DNA of 64,000 nt from Ceratothoa steindachneri (taxonomy: Eukaryota; Arthropoda; Malacostraca; Isopoda; Cymothoidae). Position numbers and translations under genes: made by a program. The notes below the pieces were generated by a model, which made no database searches, was not told the origin of the DNA, and saw only the letters and a list, made by a program, of their open reading frames with translations. The stretch lies in assembly GCA_963969495.1 (NCBI GenBank), contig OZ018337.1, positions 79,904,648 through 79,968,647 of the forward strand. The letters are read 5' to 3'. Shown in pieces: positions 53,901-61,421 of this stretch; the stretch's first letter is position 1; the number at the start of each line of letters is the position of its first letter.

Positions 53901-54048
53901 AAGTAATATCCAATGAATGGTGAACTCACTGACTCACCCTAGTAGGAAACAACAGTAATTTTTACATACCTAAAGCAGCTTGTTGGACTTGATGAATCAT
54001 GGCTTGCTGGGAGGAAACTTGGGATTGGCCGAGCTGTTGTTGATTCAT
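20737..54048 (-). CDS. MED29: MED29, Mediator complex subunit 29 (intersex homologue), five coding exons
   Basis: Subunit of the Mediator complex, which links transcription factors to RNA polymerase II in the nucleus. The coding sequence joins 54048-53970, 50457-50168, 45794-45733, 45318-45234 and 20979-20737, giving 759 nt and about 252 residues. All introns are GT-AG and all phases agree (1, 0, 2, 0). Evidence for identity: a Gln-rich N-terminus; DNISRVK as in insect intersex; the block VLRAAGINIHNNANVDQG, which aligns without gaps to vertebrate MED29; EILEKFYSLCDQMEL matching the EEFYALCDQLEL signature; KTAIEH; and the C-terminal YAHYITTIKSQVNYVKDLH. The expected length is about 190-200 residues, and the excess is the Gln/His tract. 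Intron 4 is 24,254 nt and full of retrotransposons. The 5' UTR and promoter are not identified. Confidence 0.9.
21045..22533 (-). mobile_element. Family A LINE, copy C, left part (endonuclease and ORF1)
   Basis: On the minus strand it carries decayed ORF1 (22228-21817) and the endonuclease up to NVDDYILLPENRL (about 21130). RT, RNase H and the 3' UTR are absent, so it is truncated at its 3' side near 21045, about 65 bp from MED29 exon 5. It continues at 23010 after an interruption by copy D. Frames are heavily disrupted, suggesting an old copy. Confidence 0.75.
22534..23009 (-). mobile_element. Family A LINE, copy D: 5'-truncated 3' end with TSD and poly(A)
   Basis: This 476-bp insertion consists of the T-rich (poly(A)) tail, the 3' UTR with its terminal hairpin and the ORF2 C-terminus (YCDDCVVPQTARHILVECP). 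It interrupts copy C's ORF1. TGACTA lies on both sides (22528-22533 and 23010-23015), a target-site duplication typical of target-primed reverse transcription. Confidence 0.85.
23010..24720 (-). mobile_element. Family A LINE, copy C, right part (ORF1 N-terminal region and 5' region)
   Basis: The ORF1 interrupted by copy D resumes here (the region around the conserved TTCATGGTAGAGT at 23064). It decays through 23730 and passes into family 5' sequence (AAGGGGGTTT...CCGAGCCGCT-like at about 23890, and the Pro-rich N-terminal region). Bases 24190-24320 also occur at 52375-52510. The upper limit near 24720 is approximate. Confidence 0.65.
25038..27795 (-). pseudogene. Family A ORF2, copy E: RNase H deleted, junction carries 5' UTR sequence
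   Basis: The endonuclease is at 27713-27094 (NGRHPLWG, SDHFPIQ region), the linker to about 26435 and the RT palm on one long open frame (26272-25529) with QGSVLSVTLF and the YVDD box. RNase H and the connector before it are missing. Instead, 25481-25520 is a 40-nt copy of the element's own 5' UTR (30610-30649), after which the C-terminal domain resumes (RFALPHTDYMAG). Frameshifts also break the endonuclease and linker. Confidence 0.85.
27796..30217 (-). pseudogene. Family A ORF1, copy E, broken
   Basis: The start is ATG at 30217-30215 in the context CACCATG, a strong eukaryotic initiation context; copies F and G agree. The N-terminal region is Pro/Ser-rich, with a Lys-rich run near 29400, then the conserved domain (28973-28700) and knuckles CYYCHRFGHTNRS, CVNCSK and CVICGE. 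At least three frameshifts divide it. A deletion near 27795 removes the junction to ORF2. Confidence 0.82.
30255..30287 (-). other. 5' UTR hairpin of family A, copy E
   Basis: A perfect 13-bp stem (CACCTCTTGCAGT and its complement) encloses the loop AGCCCGC (the complement when read on the element strand). It lies 37 nt upstream of the ORF1 AUG. Copy G has it at 61389-61421 with one mismatch and the same spacing. Confidence 0.6.
30738..31643. other. No recognisable gene
   Basis: Intronic DNA between copies E and F. A minus-strand open stretch at 31010-31276 has a hydrophobic composition but no motif I know. A-rich tracts are frequent. Confidence 0.35.
31910..35299 (-). pseudogene. Family A ORF2, copy F, broken
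   Basis: The endonuclease (35250-34576) holds LLSGDVNDRHPLWG and SDHFPIQ. The linker (34557-33985) is shortened. RT occupies 33873-32908 with FSIWRKPMIPHGD-like shifted frames, QGSILSVTLF and a YVEDLSIS box in which the first Asp of YVDD has become Glu. RNase H (32715-32161) has VYTDGSK, but IYSHSQSAL replaces IYSDSQSAL, losing a catalytic Asp. The C-terminus is at 32164-31910 (YRDDFVAP...HIIVEYP, with Cys lost). Several frameshifts are present. Confidence 0.85.
35300..37646 (-). pseudogene. Family A ORF1, copy F, broken
   Basis: The frame opens with MPMPISENS near 37646-37620, equivalent to the start in copy E. The Pro/Ser-rich N-terminus, conserved domain (36543-36200, TPVSVMPHSTMNFGKGVVYARG) and first knuckle (YYYCHRFSHMNHSC) are readable. 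Knuckles two and three are partly lost near 36060, where SKQCGANLLEKEILAVQAQD follows directly. The last part (35639-35279) ends at TAG before the endonuclease. It is split over at least five frames. Confidence 0.8.
38098..38505. other. No recognisable gene
   Basis: Target DNA between copy F and the long-TIR transposon. A minus-strand open stretch of 60 codons (38513-38328) has no known motif. Confidence 0.35.
38506..39198 (+). repeat. Left terminal inverted repeat of the long-TIR transposon
   Basis: This 693-bp arm carries landmark strings such as TGGAACCTGGACTGGCAG, which recur inverted in the right arm. It contains no coding sequence that I can support. Confidence 0.9.
39383..41821 (+). 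pseudogene. Transposase-like gene of the long-TIR element, broken
   Basis: The frame opens at ATG 39383. Segments in order: an N-terminal part (39383-39592), a KRVAEEFQVSERMVKAARKL piece suggesting a helix-turn-helix (39960), a Cys-containing RRCNNCPGEE segment (40350), VILMDFAENYSFMMQDE (40624), ISDCLQHNAVTVYVF (about 40771), then QYKNFKNFANLCHH and CDGIGGLIKRYAQRASLQ (about 41219). A C-terminal segment (VAFIYDAKWWIGNVG, FMHPHGPCRNFPW) ends at TAA 41821. Acidic residues in DFAEN, ISD and CDG could form a DDE/D-type site, but this is inference. Stops, a 248-bp tandem duplication and a frameshift near 41380 disrupt it. Confidence 0.65.
40657..41152 (+). repeat. Tandem duplication, 2 x 248 bp, inside the transposase-like gene
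   Basis: Bases 40657-40904 are repeated at 40905-41152 with about one difference (ACAATTTTG against ACAGTTTTG). The period is not a multiple of three, so the frame is destroyed. Near identity means a recent event. Confidence 0.95.
41834..42030 (+). repeat. Minisatellite after the transposase-like gene
   Basis: About six imperfect copies of a 30-36 bp unit built on GGCTTGGGAACC and AAGAAACCCACAC. They begin just after the stop codon at 41821. Confidence 0.8.
42252..42970 (-). repeat. Right terminal inverted repeat of the long-TIR transposon
   Basis: This 719-bp arm is the reverse complement of 38506-39198. It is slightly longer because of an extra GTGGGGCCCGATTC segment near 42922. Confidence 0.9.
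43230..44135 (+). mobile_element. Solo LTR of the gypsy-like family
   Basis: It is homologous, in opposite orientation, to the LTR at 9476-10640. Shared landmarks are GTGTGGCAGT, AATGCCTTCTC, AGTGTGGGTC, AATAAA-rich sequence near 44020 and the terminal CCGCCACA (44128-44135). No primer site, gag or pol is next to it, so it is a solo LTR. The 5' boundary is approximate. Confidence 0.65.
44310..44600. repeat. Minisatellite, ~42-bp unit
   Basis: About seven degenerate copies of a unit around ACTCTGGTGAATCACTTGTC followed by ACCTTTAAAACTTTCTT. Confidence 0.8.
44633..45070 (-). mobile_element. APE-type LINE fragment: end of endonuclease and linker
   Basis: The minus-strand frame 45000-44743 reads MGLSANIIVQSKVKLVGVCI, equivalent to the SDH-V-LVG block of the fragment at 19430-20130, then a charged linker (MFESKRKYEH). 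The catalytic SDH has become SAN, so it is inactive. The flanking minisatellite may derive from it. Confidence 0.5.
45234..45318 (-). CDS. MED29: MED29 exon 4
   Basis: 85 nt. Acceptor TTCTCTGCAG, donor CTG|GTAAGT. It encodes the core EILEKFYSLCDQMELNL, the strongest family signature. Phase 2 in, phase 0 out. The donor opens the 24.25-kb intron. Confidence 0.9.
45733..45794 (-). CDS. MED29: MED29 exon 3
   Basis: 62 nt. Acceptor with a long pyrimidine run, TTCTTCTTAG; donor GTAAGA. It encodes EVLRAAGINIHNNANVDQGL. From V on, this aligns without gaps to human MED29 around AAQNLIQNTNIDNG as I recall it. The following intron is only 414 nt. Confidence 0.9.
45925..47990 (-). mobile_element. Family A LINE, copy H: 3' UTR fused to ORF1, ORF2 mostly deleted
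   Basis: It starts at a T-rich tail (45928-45942) and 3' UTR with the hairpin (45952-45980). At about 46015 it jumps to the beginning of the endonuclease, then continues through ORF1 (about 46130-47885) and the 5' UTR to about 47990. Nearly all of ORF2 is deleted. It lies in MED29 intron 2. Confidence 0.75.
46130..47885 (-). pseudogene. Family A ORF1, copy H, broken
   Basis: Fragments include TPVSVTTHSTMNF and FSDGSLLVNASNPAEAAMISALRTLDG (47523-46999) and parts of the knuckle zone near 46700-46850, many in different frames. The start equivalent to copy E is near 47840 (ATGCCCAATGATG). Codons are disrupted by many indels, and no knuckle is complete. Confidence 0.65.
47991..48900 (-). mobile_element. 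Old family A ORF1/5' region relic
   Basis: Bases 48000-48300 follow the order of the ORF1 central region (AGAGCACT...ATTAGCC...CATTAAGCCGAGGGC, then GAAGCCAGCTGGCTCAAA). They are much more diverged than copy H. Beyond about 48400 the similarity fades into 5' type sequence, ending near a poly-C run at 48867-48880. Confidence 0.45.
48901..49419. other. No recognisable gene
   Basis: A-rich intronic sequence. Nothing was identified. Confidence 0.35.
49420..49750 (+). mobile_element. Jockey-type LINE relic (start of RT)
   Basis: The plus-strand frames read SASGSDNISNIYLKYL, then PPNVWKSAM and CSTRQTTQ-like sequence. This resembles the KSPGPDGI...IPxxWKxAxIIPIxKPxKP start of Jockey-type reverse transcriptases. 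Stops and shifts are frequent, and it ends before any catalytic motif. Confidence 0.45.
49751..50167. other. No recognisable gene (intron 2 start)
   Basis: A 64-codon minus-strand open stretch (49946-49752) has no known motif. The bases just left of exon 2 belong to MED29 intron 2 and include the alternative donor at 50122. Confidence 0.35.
50168..50457 (-). CDS. MED29: MED29 exon 2 (Gln/His-rich)
   Basis: 290 nt. Acceptor ATTTTTTTCAG; donor chosen as ATG|GTAACT (50167-50162). It encodes a Gln/His/Pro tract with a 12-Gln run, then DNISRVK and LYPHLFDSHM. With this donor the exon 2-3 joint aligns to human MED29 with no gap. A second, stronger-looking donor (CAG|GTACGT, 50122) would add 15 in-frame residues. 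Confidence 0.85.
50458..51923. other. MED29 intron 1, no recognised repeat in this part
   Basis: AT-rich intronic DNA. Short open stretches only. No transposon motif was recognised up to the MITE at 51924. Confidence 0.4.
51924..52255. mobile_element. Pogo/Tigger-like MITE, 332 bp, TA duplication
   Basis: The ends are inverted repeats beginning CAGTAAACCCT, about 24 bp with a few differences. TA flanks both sides (51922-51923 and 52256-52257). There is no coding capacity. The repeated TTCGTTAAA/TCGTTCG strings inside are typical of such short elements. Confidence 0.75.
52375..52840 (+). repeat. Repeat shared with the 5' region of copy C
   Basis: Bases 52375-52510 match 24190-24320 (for example TAGAGGTTCCAAAGC and GGTCAGGTCCTTAAGCCTAG). 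A second, more diverged unit (52600-52840) repeats parts of it. It could be 5' LINE sequence or a separate repeat that both loci contain. Confidence 0.55.
52841..53504. other. MED29 intron 1, nothing recognised
   Basis: AT-rich sequence without motifs or repeat partners. Confidence 0.4.
53505..53835 (-). mobile_element. CR1/L2-type LINE 3' end (empty-site paralogue)
   Basis: The reverse complement matches the 3' end at 13055-14540, from ACAGTAGACAGTCCAAACTT through the CATTCCTGTGGATGG motif to the final block. It lacks the mariner insertion (TA at 53616-53617). An internal stretch of several hundred bases found in the other copy is also missing. Confidence 0.75.
53970..54048 (-). CDS. MED29: MED29 exon 1 (start codon)
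   Basis: ATG at 54048-54046, 26 codons plus one base, donor TTTAG|GTATGT. It encodes MNQQQLGQSQ then VSSQQAMIHQVQQAAL, Gln-rich as expected for MED29 N-termini. The context before ATG (AAAGA) is acceptable. An untranslated exon further upstream cannot be excluded, and transposon sequence begins about 200 bp upstream. Confidence 0.75.
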
Positions 54049-54249
54049 TCTTTAAATACTGATTAAGGACAAGACTTTTGATTTTACTTTTTATTGAACC
54101 AAATTTCAATTAAAATTATAAAGTTATATAGGCAATTATCAACTTCTGATGCTGACTATTTAGAACACAAGATATAATTGAACTAAAATATTCATACTAC
54201 ATTATAGAATGTCTGAAGAAACTACTGTATACTATTCATTAATATAACA

Positions 54250-54560
54250 GCCATTATCTCTGGAAAAGAAATGTTCATTATGAAAGAAAAGAAGTTATTC
54301 TCAAGCTATAACTCTATGTTAGGCCACACCTGGAATAATGTATTCAAGCATGGTCTCCATATCATGGACAGGATATCAATATTCTGGAGGCAATAGAGAG
54401 AAGAGCAACAAAATGATACCTTCCTTGAAGCACTTAATTGATTTTCATTTGAAAAGAGGTACGAAAGGGGTGATGTTTACCTTAGTGAAAATTAAGAGGC
54501 AAGGGAGTCAGAGCTCGTACAAAGTGCTTCTTCTCTGGTTTTGAGTCTCATACTGGTCAT
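54250..54560 (+). mobile_element. CR1/L2-type LINE fragment (RT thumb region)
   Basis: It matches the element at 62672-64000 around KEVILKL...YVRPHLE, IQAWSP and ERRATK, with several stops. It lies 200 bp upstream of MED29 exon 1, in the opposite orientation to the gene. Confidence 0.7.
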
Positions 54561-54589
54561 ACTTATTTTTAAAGGTGTTAACACTAGGA

Positions 54590-55497
54590 CTACTAACTAT
54601 ATACTTGGTGAGACTATTTCACTCATTTGTAATCCTCGCATTGAAGAATTTATTTCTCTTGGTGGTCCTGTACCGTAGCTTCTTCAACTTCATGCTGTGT
54701 CCCCTGGTCTCTGGGTGATTACCTCTTGGAGCAAGTTGGAGAAAGATCCCGTCTCCCACCTTGACCACACCCTTGAGTATTTTGAAGGCCTCAATCATGT
54801 CACCTTGGACCCTCCATTTCTCAAGTGTGGTAAGTCCAAGGTGGGCCAACCTCTCCACATAGGGCGAGTCTGCCAGTTCTGGCACTAGTTTGGTAGCACG
54901 CCGCTGGACATGCTCTAGCTTCTTCATGTCCCTCTTGGAGTATGGTGACCAGACCCAGATGCAGTATTCGAGCCGTGGCCTGATCAGTGCCATATACAAG
55001 GGTAGGAACATTTGGGTGTCCATACATGTGTAAGTTTTTTGTAGGAGTCCCACAACGTAATTTGCCCTAGCAGCTGCCCTTGAGACCTGCAGAGTGGGCT
55101 TTAGGTCTTTTGGGATGAGGATTCCTCAAGTGGAGTGTCCCCCGATGTAATACTCATATCCTGGGTTGTTCTTCCTGATGTGTATGACCTTACATTTTCT
55201 ACTGTTGAACTGCATTAGCCATTTCTGGCTCCACTCTAGCAGCTTGTTGATGTCTTCTTGCAGAATCTCACTGTCCACTGGGGACTTTAAGTAACAGTAG
55301 ATTTTAGCATGATCTGCAAAGAGTTTCCAACTTGAAAAAGTAGAGGCCAGTAGGTCATTTATGAACACCAGGAAGAGTACCCATCCAAGGACGCTACCTT
55401 GAGGGACTCAACTCCAGACATCCAGCCATTCTGAATGGGTTCCTCTTACACTTACTCTTTGACTCCTACCAGACAGGAAGCTTTGTATCCACAGGTA
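54590..55497 (-). mobile_element. CR1/L2-type LINE, second lineage, 5'-truncated
   Basis: On the minus strand: LSGRSQRVSVRG and VPQGSVLG (about 55390), FINDL, FADHAKIY (the FADD box with Asp changed to His, about 55310), NSRKCKVIHI, then PRLEYCIWVWSPYSKRDMKK and ERLAHLGLTTLEKWRVQGDM (55053-54619). At least two breaks (near 55380 and 55120) interrupt it. Its upper end meets copy G of family A exactly at 55497/55498. Confidence 0.8.
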
Positions 55498-58400
55498 ATG
55501 CTTGCGAAGATCACCCAGACTGGGACATTCAACAAGAATGTGCCAACAGTCTGGGGGACGACGCAGTTGTCGCAATAGGACGCAGGCAAGCGCTCCATCA
55601 AATAGCGATGCGTCACACGAGTGTATCCGATTCGGAGACAACAGAAAGCGACCTGAAGCTGTCGCGGCAATGGGGGATAGGTCCATGGGAACAGTCGCGG
55701 CGCAATGGCACGCAACTTTAAGTTCCCTTCGAACCTCTCCCATCTTCTTTGCTAAGCAGTCCAAAGAGCTGCCTGTATTCCTACCATGTAGTCGGCGTGA
55801 GGAAGAGCAAAACGCTGGTCCGGTGGCAGAGTCCTCGCGGACTCTTTGGCGCGCTCAATCCCTGCAATTCCTACATGTCCAGGAACCCAGCAGAAGATAA
55901 TCTCGACATCTGCCCGGCTCGCCAAAACCATGGCGTCACGGATATCGCGAACCAGCGAATGCGGAGATTCCAATGCCCCAAGAGCACTGAGGGCGCTTTG
56001 TGAGTCGCTATAAATCACAATCCGATCTCCGAACCGGGCACGTCGCGTAATCTCCCGTACCGAGTGGTGTATTGCCACCAGCTCGGCCGTGAAGACAGAC
56101 GCAGCGCCTGGTAGAGCCCCGCTGACTTCAAACAGAGGGGATACGGCGTGGAAGCCGACCCCCTCTTCGGACTTGGAGCCATCCGTATACACTGGAACGG
56201 TTCCAGCGTGACACCAGGTGTGCTCCAAAATGGTCACACGCAATACTCCCGGCGCAGTACAAGCTTTGGAAGCAGAGGCGTAGCGACAAATAGCCAAATG
56301 TGGTACCCTCCAGGGTGGCGTCCTGGGCAGAACCAGGGGCGCCACCGGCCCGAGAGCTAAATCTACCTCTCAAAGGAATTTCCTGGCCCTAAACTCAAAG
56401 GGCTTAGGGTATGACTGGCGTCTCTCGGCGGCATAGGAACCATCGAGATCAGCTGCGGATGCAGTGAGAGCTGTTGGCGACTGAGGGAGGAGCCGGGCTC
56501 GCGCGTATGGCGAGTGATGCACGGCACGCGGCGCAGAGCGAGTGGCATCTCCCCAGCATCGACCAACAGGCTCTCAATAATGGGGGAAGTGCGGAAGGCA
56601 CCGGTTGCAAGGCGAAGGCCGGTGTGGTGGATCGAATCCACCTTCCGCAATAAACGCTCGGCTGCGGATGCATAAAACTCGCATCCGTAGTCGAGCTTCG
56701 AACAAACAAAGGATCTATAAAAAAGTAGGGCAGTAGCCCTATCAGCGCCCCAAGCGCTGAACGTCACGGAACGGAGAATGTCCATGGCGCGGGTACAAGA
56801 GACCCTAAGGCTGCGAATATGAGCCTCCCAGGTGAGGCGTCTGTCGAATACAATACCAAGGAAACGGTGCGATTCCACCACATCCAGGCGCACCCCATTA
56901 AGAAAAAAATCTGGGTCGGGGTGAAGCCGTGGATGGCGGCAGAAGTGCACCACCTTAGTCGTGGCCAAAGAAAACCGAAACCTGTGCGATTCGGCATAGC
57001 GAGACACGCGGTTCAATGCCTGTTGGAGTCGACGCTCCAGAGTTGGCATCTGGGCCGCGTCAAAAGAGATCGAAAGGTCGTCCATGTAGAGCATAGAGAG
57101 AACATCTTCCGGCAGCACTGAGGTGATGCCGTTGATGCTCAGGGCAAAGAGTGTGACACTGAGGACACTTTCCTGCGGGACACCCTCTTCCTGCGGGAGA
57201 GGGCTTCCCCCACCCGTCCGCGGAATCGACGATCTCGCAAAAATTCAGATATAAACATTGGGAGGCGTCCCCTCGCCCCCATCGTGTGGAGAGTCTCCAT
57301 GATACCGTATCGCCATGCGGTATCATAGGCCTTCTCCAGATCGAAAAACACTGTGGTGTAGTGCTGTCTACCAAGGAAAGCCTCGCAGACGGCATTTTCC
57401 GGTCGGAGCAGAGCATCCGAAGTGGAGTGGAACTTGCGGAAGCCGCACTGTGCGGAAGACAGATGGCCTCCGATGTCCAGGAAAAAGGCTAATCTAACAT
57501 TTACCAATTTCTCCATCAACTTGCACACGCAAGAGGTTAGAGAGATTGGGCGGAAACCGGTCGGAGTAGAGTGATCTCTCCCCGGTTTGCGAAAGGTGAG
57601 CACAGTAGCGATTCGCCAGGAGTCTGGGAGATGTCGAAGCATGGCGTACGGGACATCTTCCGGACCATGGGCGGTGTCCGCGCACGAAGGGAGAGCGGAA
57701 CGCAACTCACTAACAGTAAACTTGTCGTTGAAGGGTTCTCCGCCTCTGGAGGTAAAGTCCAGCTGGTGGCCTTCCAAGACATCACGGCTAGAGAATGCGG
57801 AAAAAGCAGTCGCTAAGGATTCTGCCACGGACGCGGGGTTCGAGATTGCGGTCCCATTCTCCTGGAGAACAGGAGGGGGGTCCTGCGAGAACTTGCCCCG
57901 AATCCTTTTGACTCACATCCACACCTCAGCTAAAGGGGTCTTCCCGTTAAGTGAAGACACATATGCCCGCCAAGAAGAGCGGCGGGCGTGCTTTGAAATA
58001 TACCGGAACCTAGCCCTAGCCCGACGAAATTCACCGACAGTGAAACCGTTTGGGCAGCGCTTATAACGCATGTAGGCATAACGCTTCGTTTTGAGGGCCG
58101 TCTCACACTCAGGCGACCACCATGGGAGTGGTGGGCGTGCAAAACGGCCAGACGTCCTAGGAATAGTAGTCAGGCCCACGGCGATGAGGTTGCCGGAGAA
58201 GAACTTAACGACCTCATCTACCGACCTAAACTCCTCGACTGAGATGGAGAATTCAGTCATTTCCTGAAATGCAGGCCACCGCGCCCAAGCAAAGCACCAC
58301 CGAGGTGGGCTCTCAGGCGGCAGTTGCCCTGAAAATGATATTTGAATGGGAAAGTGATCTCTACCATGGAGGTCATCGACCACCACCCCATCAAAATCAG

Positions 58401-59060
58401 GCTGTGCATCCGAAGAGCACAAAGATAGGTCAAGGCAAGAAAATGAAGCGGTTTTCGGACAGTGATGCGTAAACTCATCCACGTTTAGGACACCCATCTC
58501 AAGCTCTTCGATGAGATCGGCAAGGACTTGTCCCCTGGGATTTATGGAGTAATCTCCCCAGAGAGGATGCCTGCCGTTCAGATCTCCAAGCAAGAGATAG
58601 GGCCTCGACAACCGTGCCACGACGCGGCGGAAGTCCCCCGCGTCGAAGTCAGCTGACGGTGGAATGTACGCAGAAATGATAGTATACTTCGTATCCAGGT
58701 GCAGCTGCACAGCCACTGCCTGAAAGGAGGTATCTAAAGAGAAAGGAAGAATGGAGACATCATGCCGGGTGTAAACCGCGCATCCTCCAGCCCGGCAATC
58801 CCGCGGTGGTGGGGTTGCAAGACCCTTATACCCCGAGAAGGGCAGGCAGGGGGCACGCGCCTAGCATGGTCTCCTGCAAAAAGATAGCTAACGGGGAACG
58901 GGACGAGACGAGCCTCCGCAGCTCTTCCAAGTTGGCCCGGAATCCACGGCAATTCCATTGAAGGAATATGCCCTCCAGGCCAGGCTCGGAGGAGACGCGG
59001 GGGCCCTCCTCGAACAGAAGACCCTCACGGGAATGGCCGTACGCTTCCCGGGGGCAGAAC
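55498..59060 (-). pseudogene. Family A ORF2, copy G, broken
   Basis: Endonuclease and linker lie on an open frame of 267 codons (58716-57913: NGRHPLWG, GRDHFPIQ). RT extends over 57828-56363 with GFRPISLT, FFDLEKAYDTAW and a YMDDLSIS box. RNase H is at 56345-55752 (VYTDGSKS, FTAELVA, IYSDSQSAL, WVPGHVGIAGIERAKESA). Lesions include an in-frame loss of about 21 codons after YAMLRHL, an 11-codon loss near 57780 and a deletion of about 10 bp with frameshift near 57195. Confidence 0.85.
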
Positions 59061-61351
59061 CCCGGGCGCTGTTGGCCGGACAAAGCGCTGAAGGCACTGT
59101 CGCCTTCGAGGACTTATTGGGACAGGTTGGGCTCGCCATGCAAGTCTTTTCCTCCCTCCGCCTCAAAACCTTAGGCGGGCGTTGCAGCTTCGGAGGCGGG
59201 GGGACCCTCTTTTCGAGGAACCAACGTCTCCGAGCCACTCGCTCTACCTCCAGGCGTGGGCGAAGGAGCCGAAGCTCCTTTGTTGCTGTCCTCCTTTCGG
59301 GGGACAGTTTTAGGAACCCCGGAAGATGGCCTAGCAACCATCTTCAGGGGTGTTGCCTCCTGTGAGTCTAACGACTCAGGGGGAGCCCTGGTTTTAGCTG
59401 GGGCTGGGTATGAACCCTTTTTGATGCCAGCTTTATCAGGGAAGCGCCCAGGTTGGGTAGAGCCCATCAAAGGGCTCCGATTAGGCGCGGAAACAATCGT
59501 GCTCGTTGGCCTAGATGGGACAGGAGCAGAGGGTGCCTTTCTAACTATTGAGGCATATGACGTCCCAGGAAAAGCTGGGCGCACCAGGACCAAGTCCTTA
59601 GCCTCGCGGAATGAGAGTCGATCCTGGGCCTGAACGGCCAGGATTTCTTTCTCAAGGAGAAATGCACCACATTGCTTTGAAGAAGCGGGGTGCGGCTCTC
59701 TGCAATTGACACACTTGGCCACATACAATTTGGACTTATTGTGTGCGACCTTGGAGCAATTTATACAGACTTCAGGTGACCCCGACTTTGCACGTCTACA
59801 TGAGCGATTCGTATGGCCGAAGCGGTGACAGTAATAGCACCACAGCAGAAGTGGCACGAATGCCTTCACGCGGTAGTGATACCAACCGGCACACACCAAC
59901 TCAGGGAGCTTGTCACAGTCGAATGTGACGAAGAGTGTAGGGGTGGGTCTCGAGGCCCCTCCCTGTTTTCTCATCACACGTTCGACCTTCACCACCCCAT
60001 AGTCGGCCAGCTCTAGGGTGATGTCCTCAATGGAGTAGTCAATGAGTTCCCTCGCATAAACTACTCCTTTCACAAAGTTCATGGTAGAGTGCGGCATCAC
60101 ACTCACCGGGGTGCCATGAAGTGTCGAAGAGCACTTATCTTGGCCGCCTCGGCGGGATTCGCCGCATTCGCCAGAAGGCTCCCGTCCGAGAAACGGGTCA
60201 CCTTCGGCTCTCTACCAATTGCACTAGCTAATCTTATCCTCTGATGGATCATGTTGCCCTTGGACAACATGGTGCCATCAGTGGAGCGAATAATGAGGAA
60301 GCGCTTGAAGCCAGCGGGCTCAAAAACGCCAGATAACCTCTGAATGAGGGGCCCCGATGTCATCGAGGCTCGACCCTGTGCACTCTTGGTCTTAGTCAGG
60401 GGCTCCGCACACAGGGGGGAAGGGGGGGAAGAGGGGTAGAGGGGCCGGATGTGCCGATCTTGGCTTGGTCGCCTACCAAAGTGGCAGCAGACCCATCCGT
60501 CCCCATAGCACCCACGGATGGAGAGGAGACCCAAGTCTTTTTTGTCTTTCTTGTCTCTTTAGTCTTCTTTTTAGGAGAGGAGGGCGGGGAATGAACCCGC
60601 TTCTCACCTCCGCCGGCAGAAGCCCCCATGCCAGATGGACCGGCCTCAGCCACGTCCCTCTCCGAGATGGAGAAGGTCCTGGTATTCATAGGGGCACCTG
60701 TCGTTGGAGATCCCTTCCCTCCTTGTACTGCCTCGGAGCCCTCAGCCGTTTGGATCGATTGGGATTAGAGATATATTTTCAGCCCGCTACAGCCCTACCG
60801 TCTGAGGCTGGGGTTCCTCAAGGACCATGTGTGTCACAGGAGGGGCTTCCAGTTGGCCATCCCCTCCCAAGACATCGCAGATCCCATTGGCTGTATTGTC
60901 ACTAGTCTTGTGTGGGGAGGCACAGGCCTTTACCCCGGCAAGGTTCTATATTCTTGCCAGCAGATCTTTTGAGGGAAGCGACCGAAGGGGCCTGACTTCC
61001 CTCTCCCCCCTAAGGGGGTTTGCCCTACCGAGCCGCTTACACGAGGGGCGGTCGTCAATGGGCTGCCTGCTGGCTTTCTTGGCAGTCCCCTTGGAAAGAA
61101 AAGAGGGGACTGAGGCTGGAAAAAGGGAGGTGCCTGAAAGCACCTCCAGAGAAGGGGGTGAGGGGGAGTCCCCTGCACCTGTAAGCGAAGGAGAGGAGTA
61201 AGCCTCCTCTCCAGTTAGAGAAATATGGAGGGTTCCCTGCGCAAACACAGCGGGGGGAACTCCATTTTTTCGATGGAGCTGCACGAGGGCGGCTCCGTCG
61301 TTGTTATAGGGGGAATTAAGGGGATATGGGGTTTTTTGCATCATTGGGCAT
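58990..61351 (-). pseudogene. Family A ORF1, copy G, broken
   Basis: The ATG at 61351-61349 has the CACCATG context. One frame of 311 codons (60106-59171) holds the conserved domain, the three knuckles (CYYCHRFGHTNRSC, CINCSK, CVNCRE) and part of the Pro/Lys-rich tail. Shifts near 61340 and 60125 and a replacement near 60750 break the N-terminal half. The usual TAG before the endonuclease is CTG here. Confidence 0.82.
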
Positions 61352-61388
61352 GGTGACCCTCTTTGTTTTATGGGACGCAATCGCTCAC

Positions 61389-61421
61389 CACCTCTCGCAG
61401 TAGCCCGCACTGCAAGAGGTG
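61389..61421 (-). other. 5' UTR hairpin of family A, copy G
   Basis: A 13-bp stem with one mismatch and the same 7-nt loop as in copy E, also 37 nt ahead of the ORF1 AUG. Confidence 0.55.
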
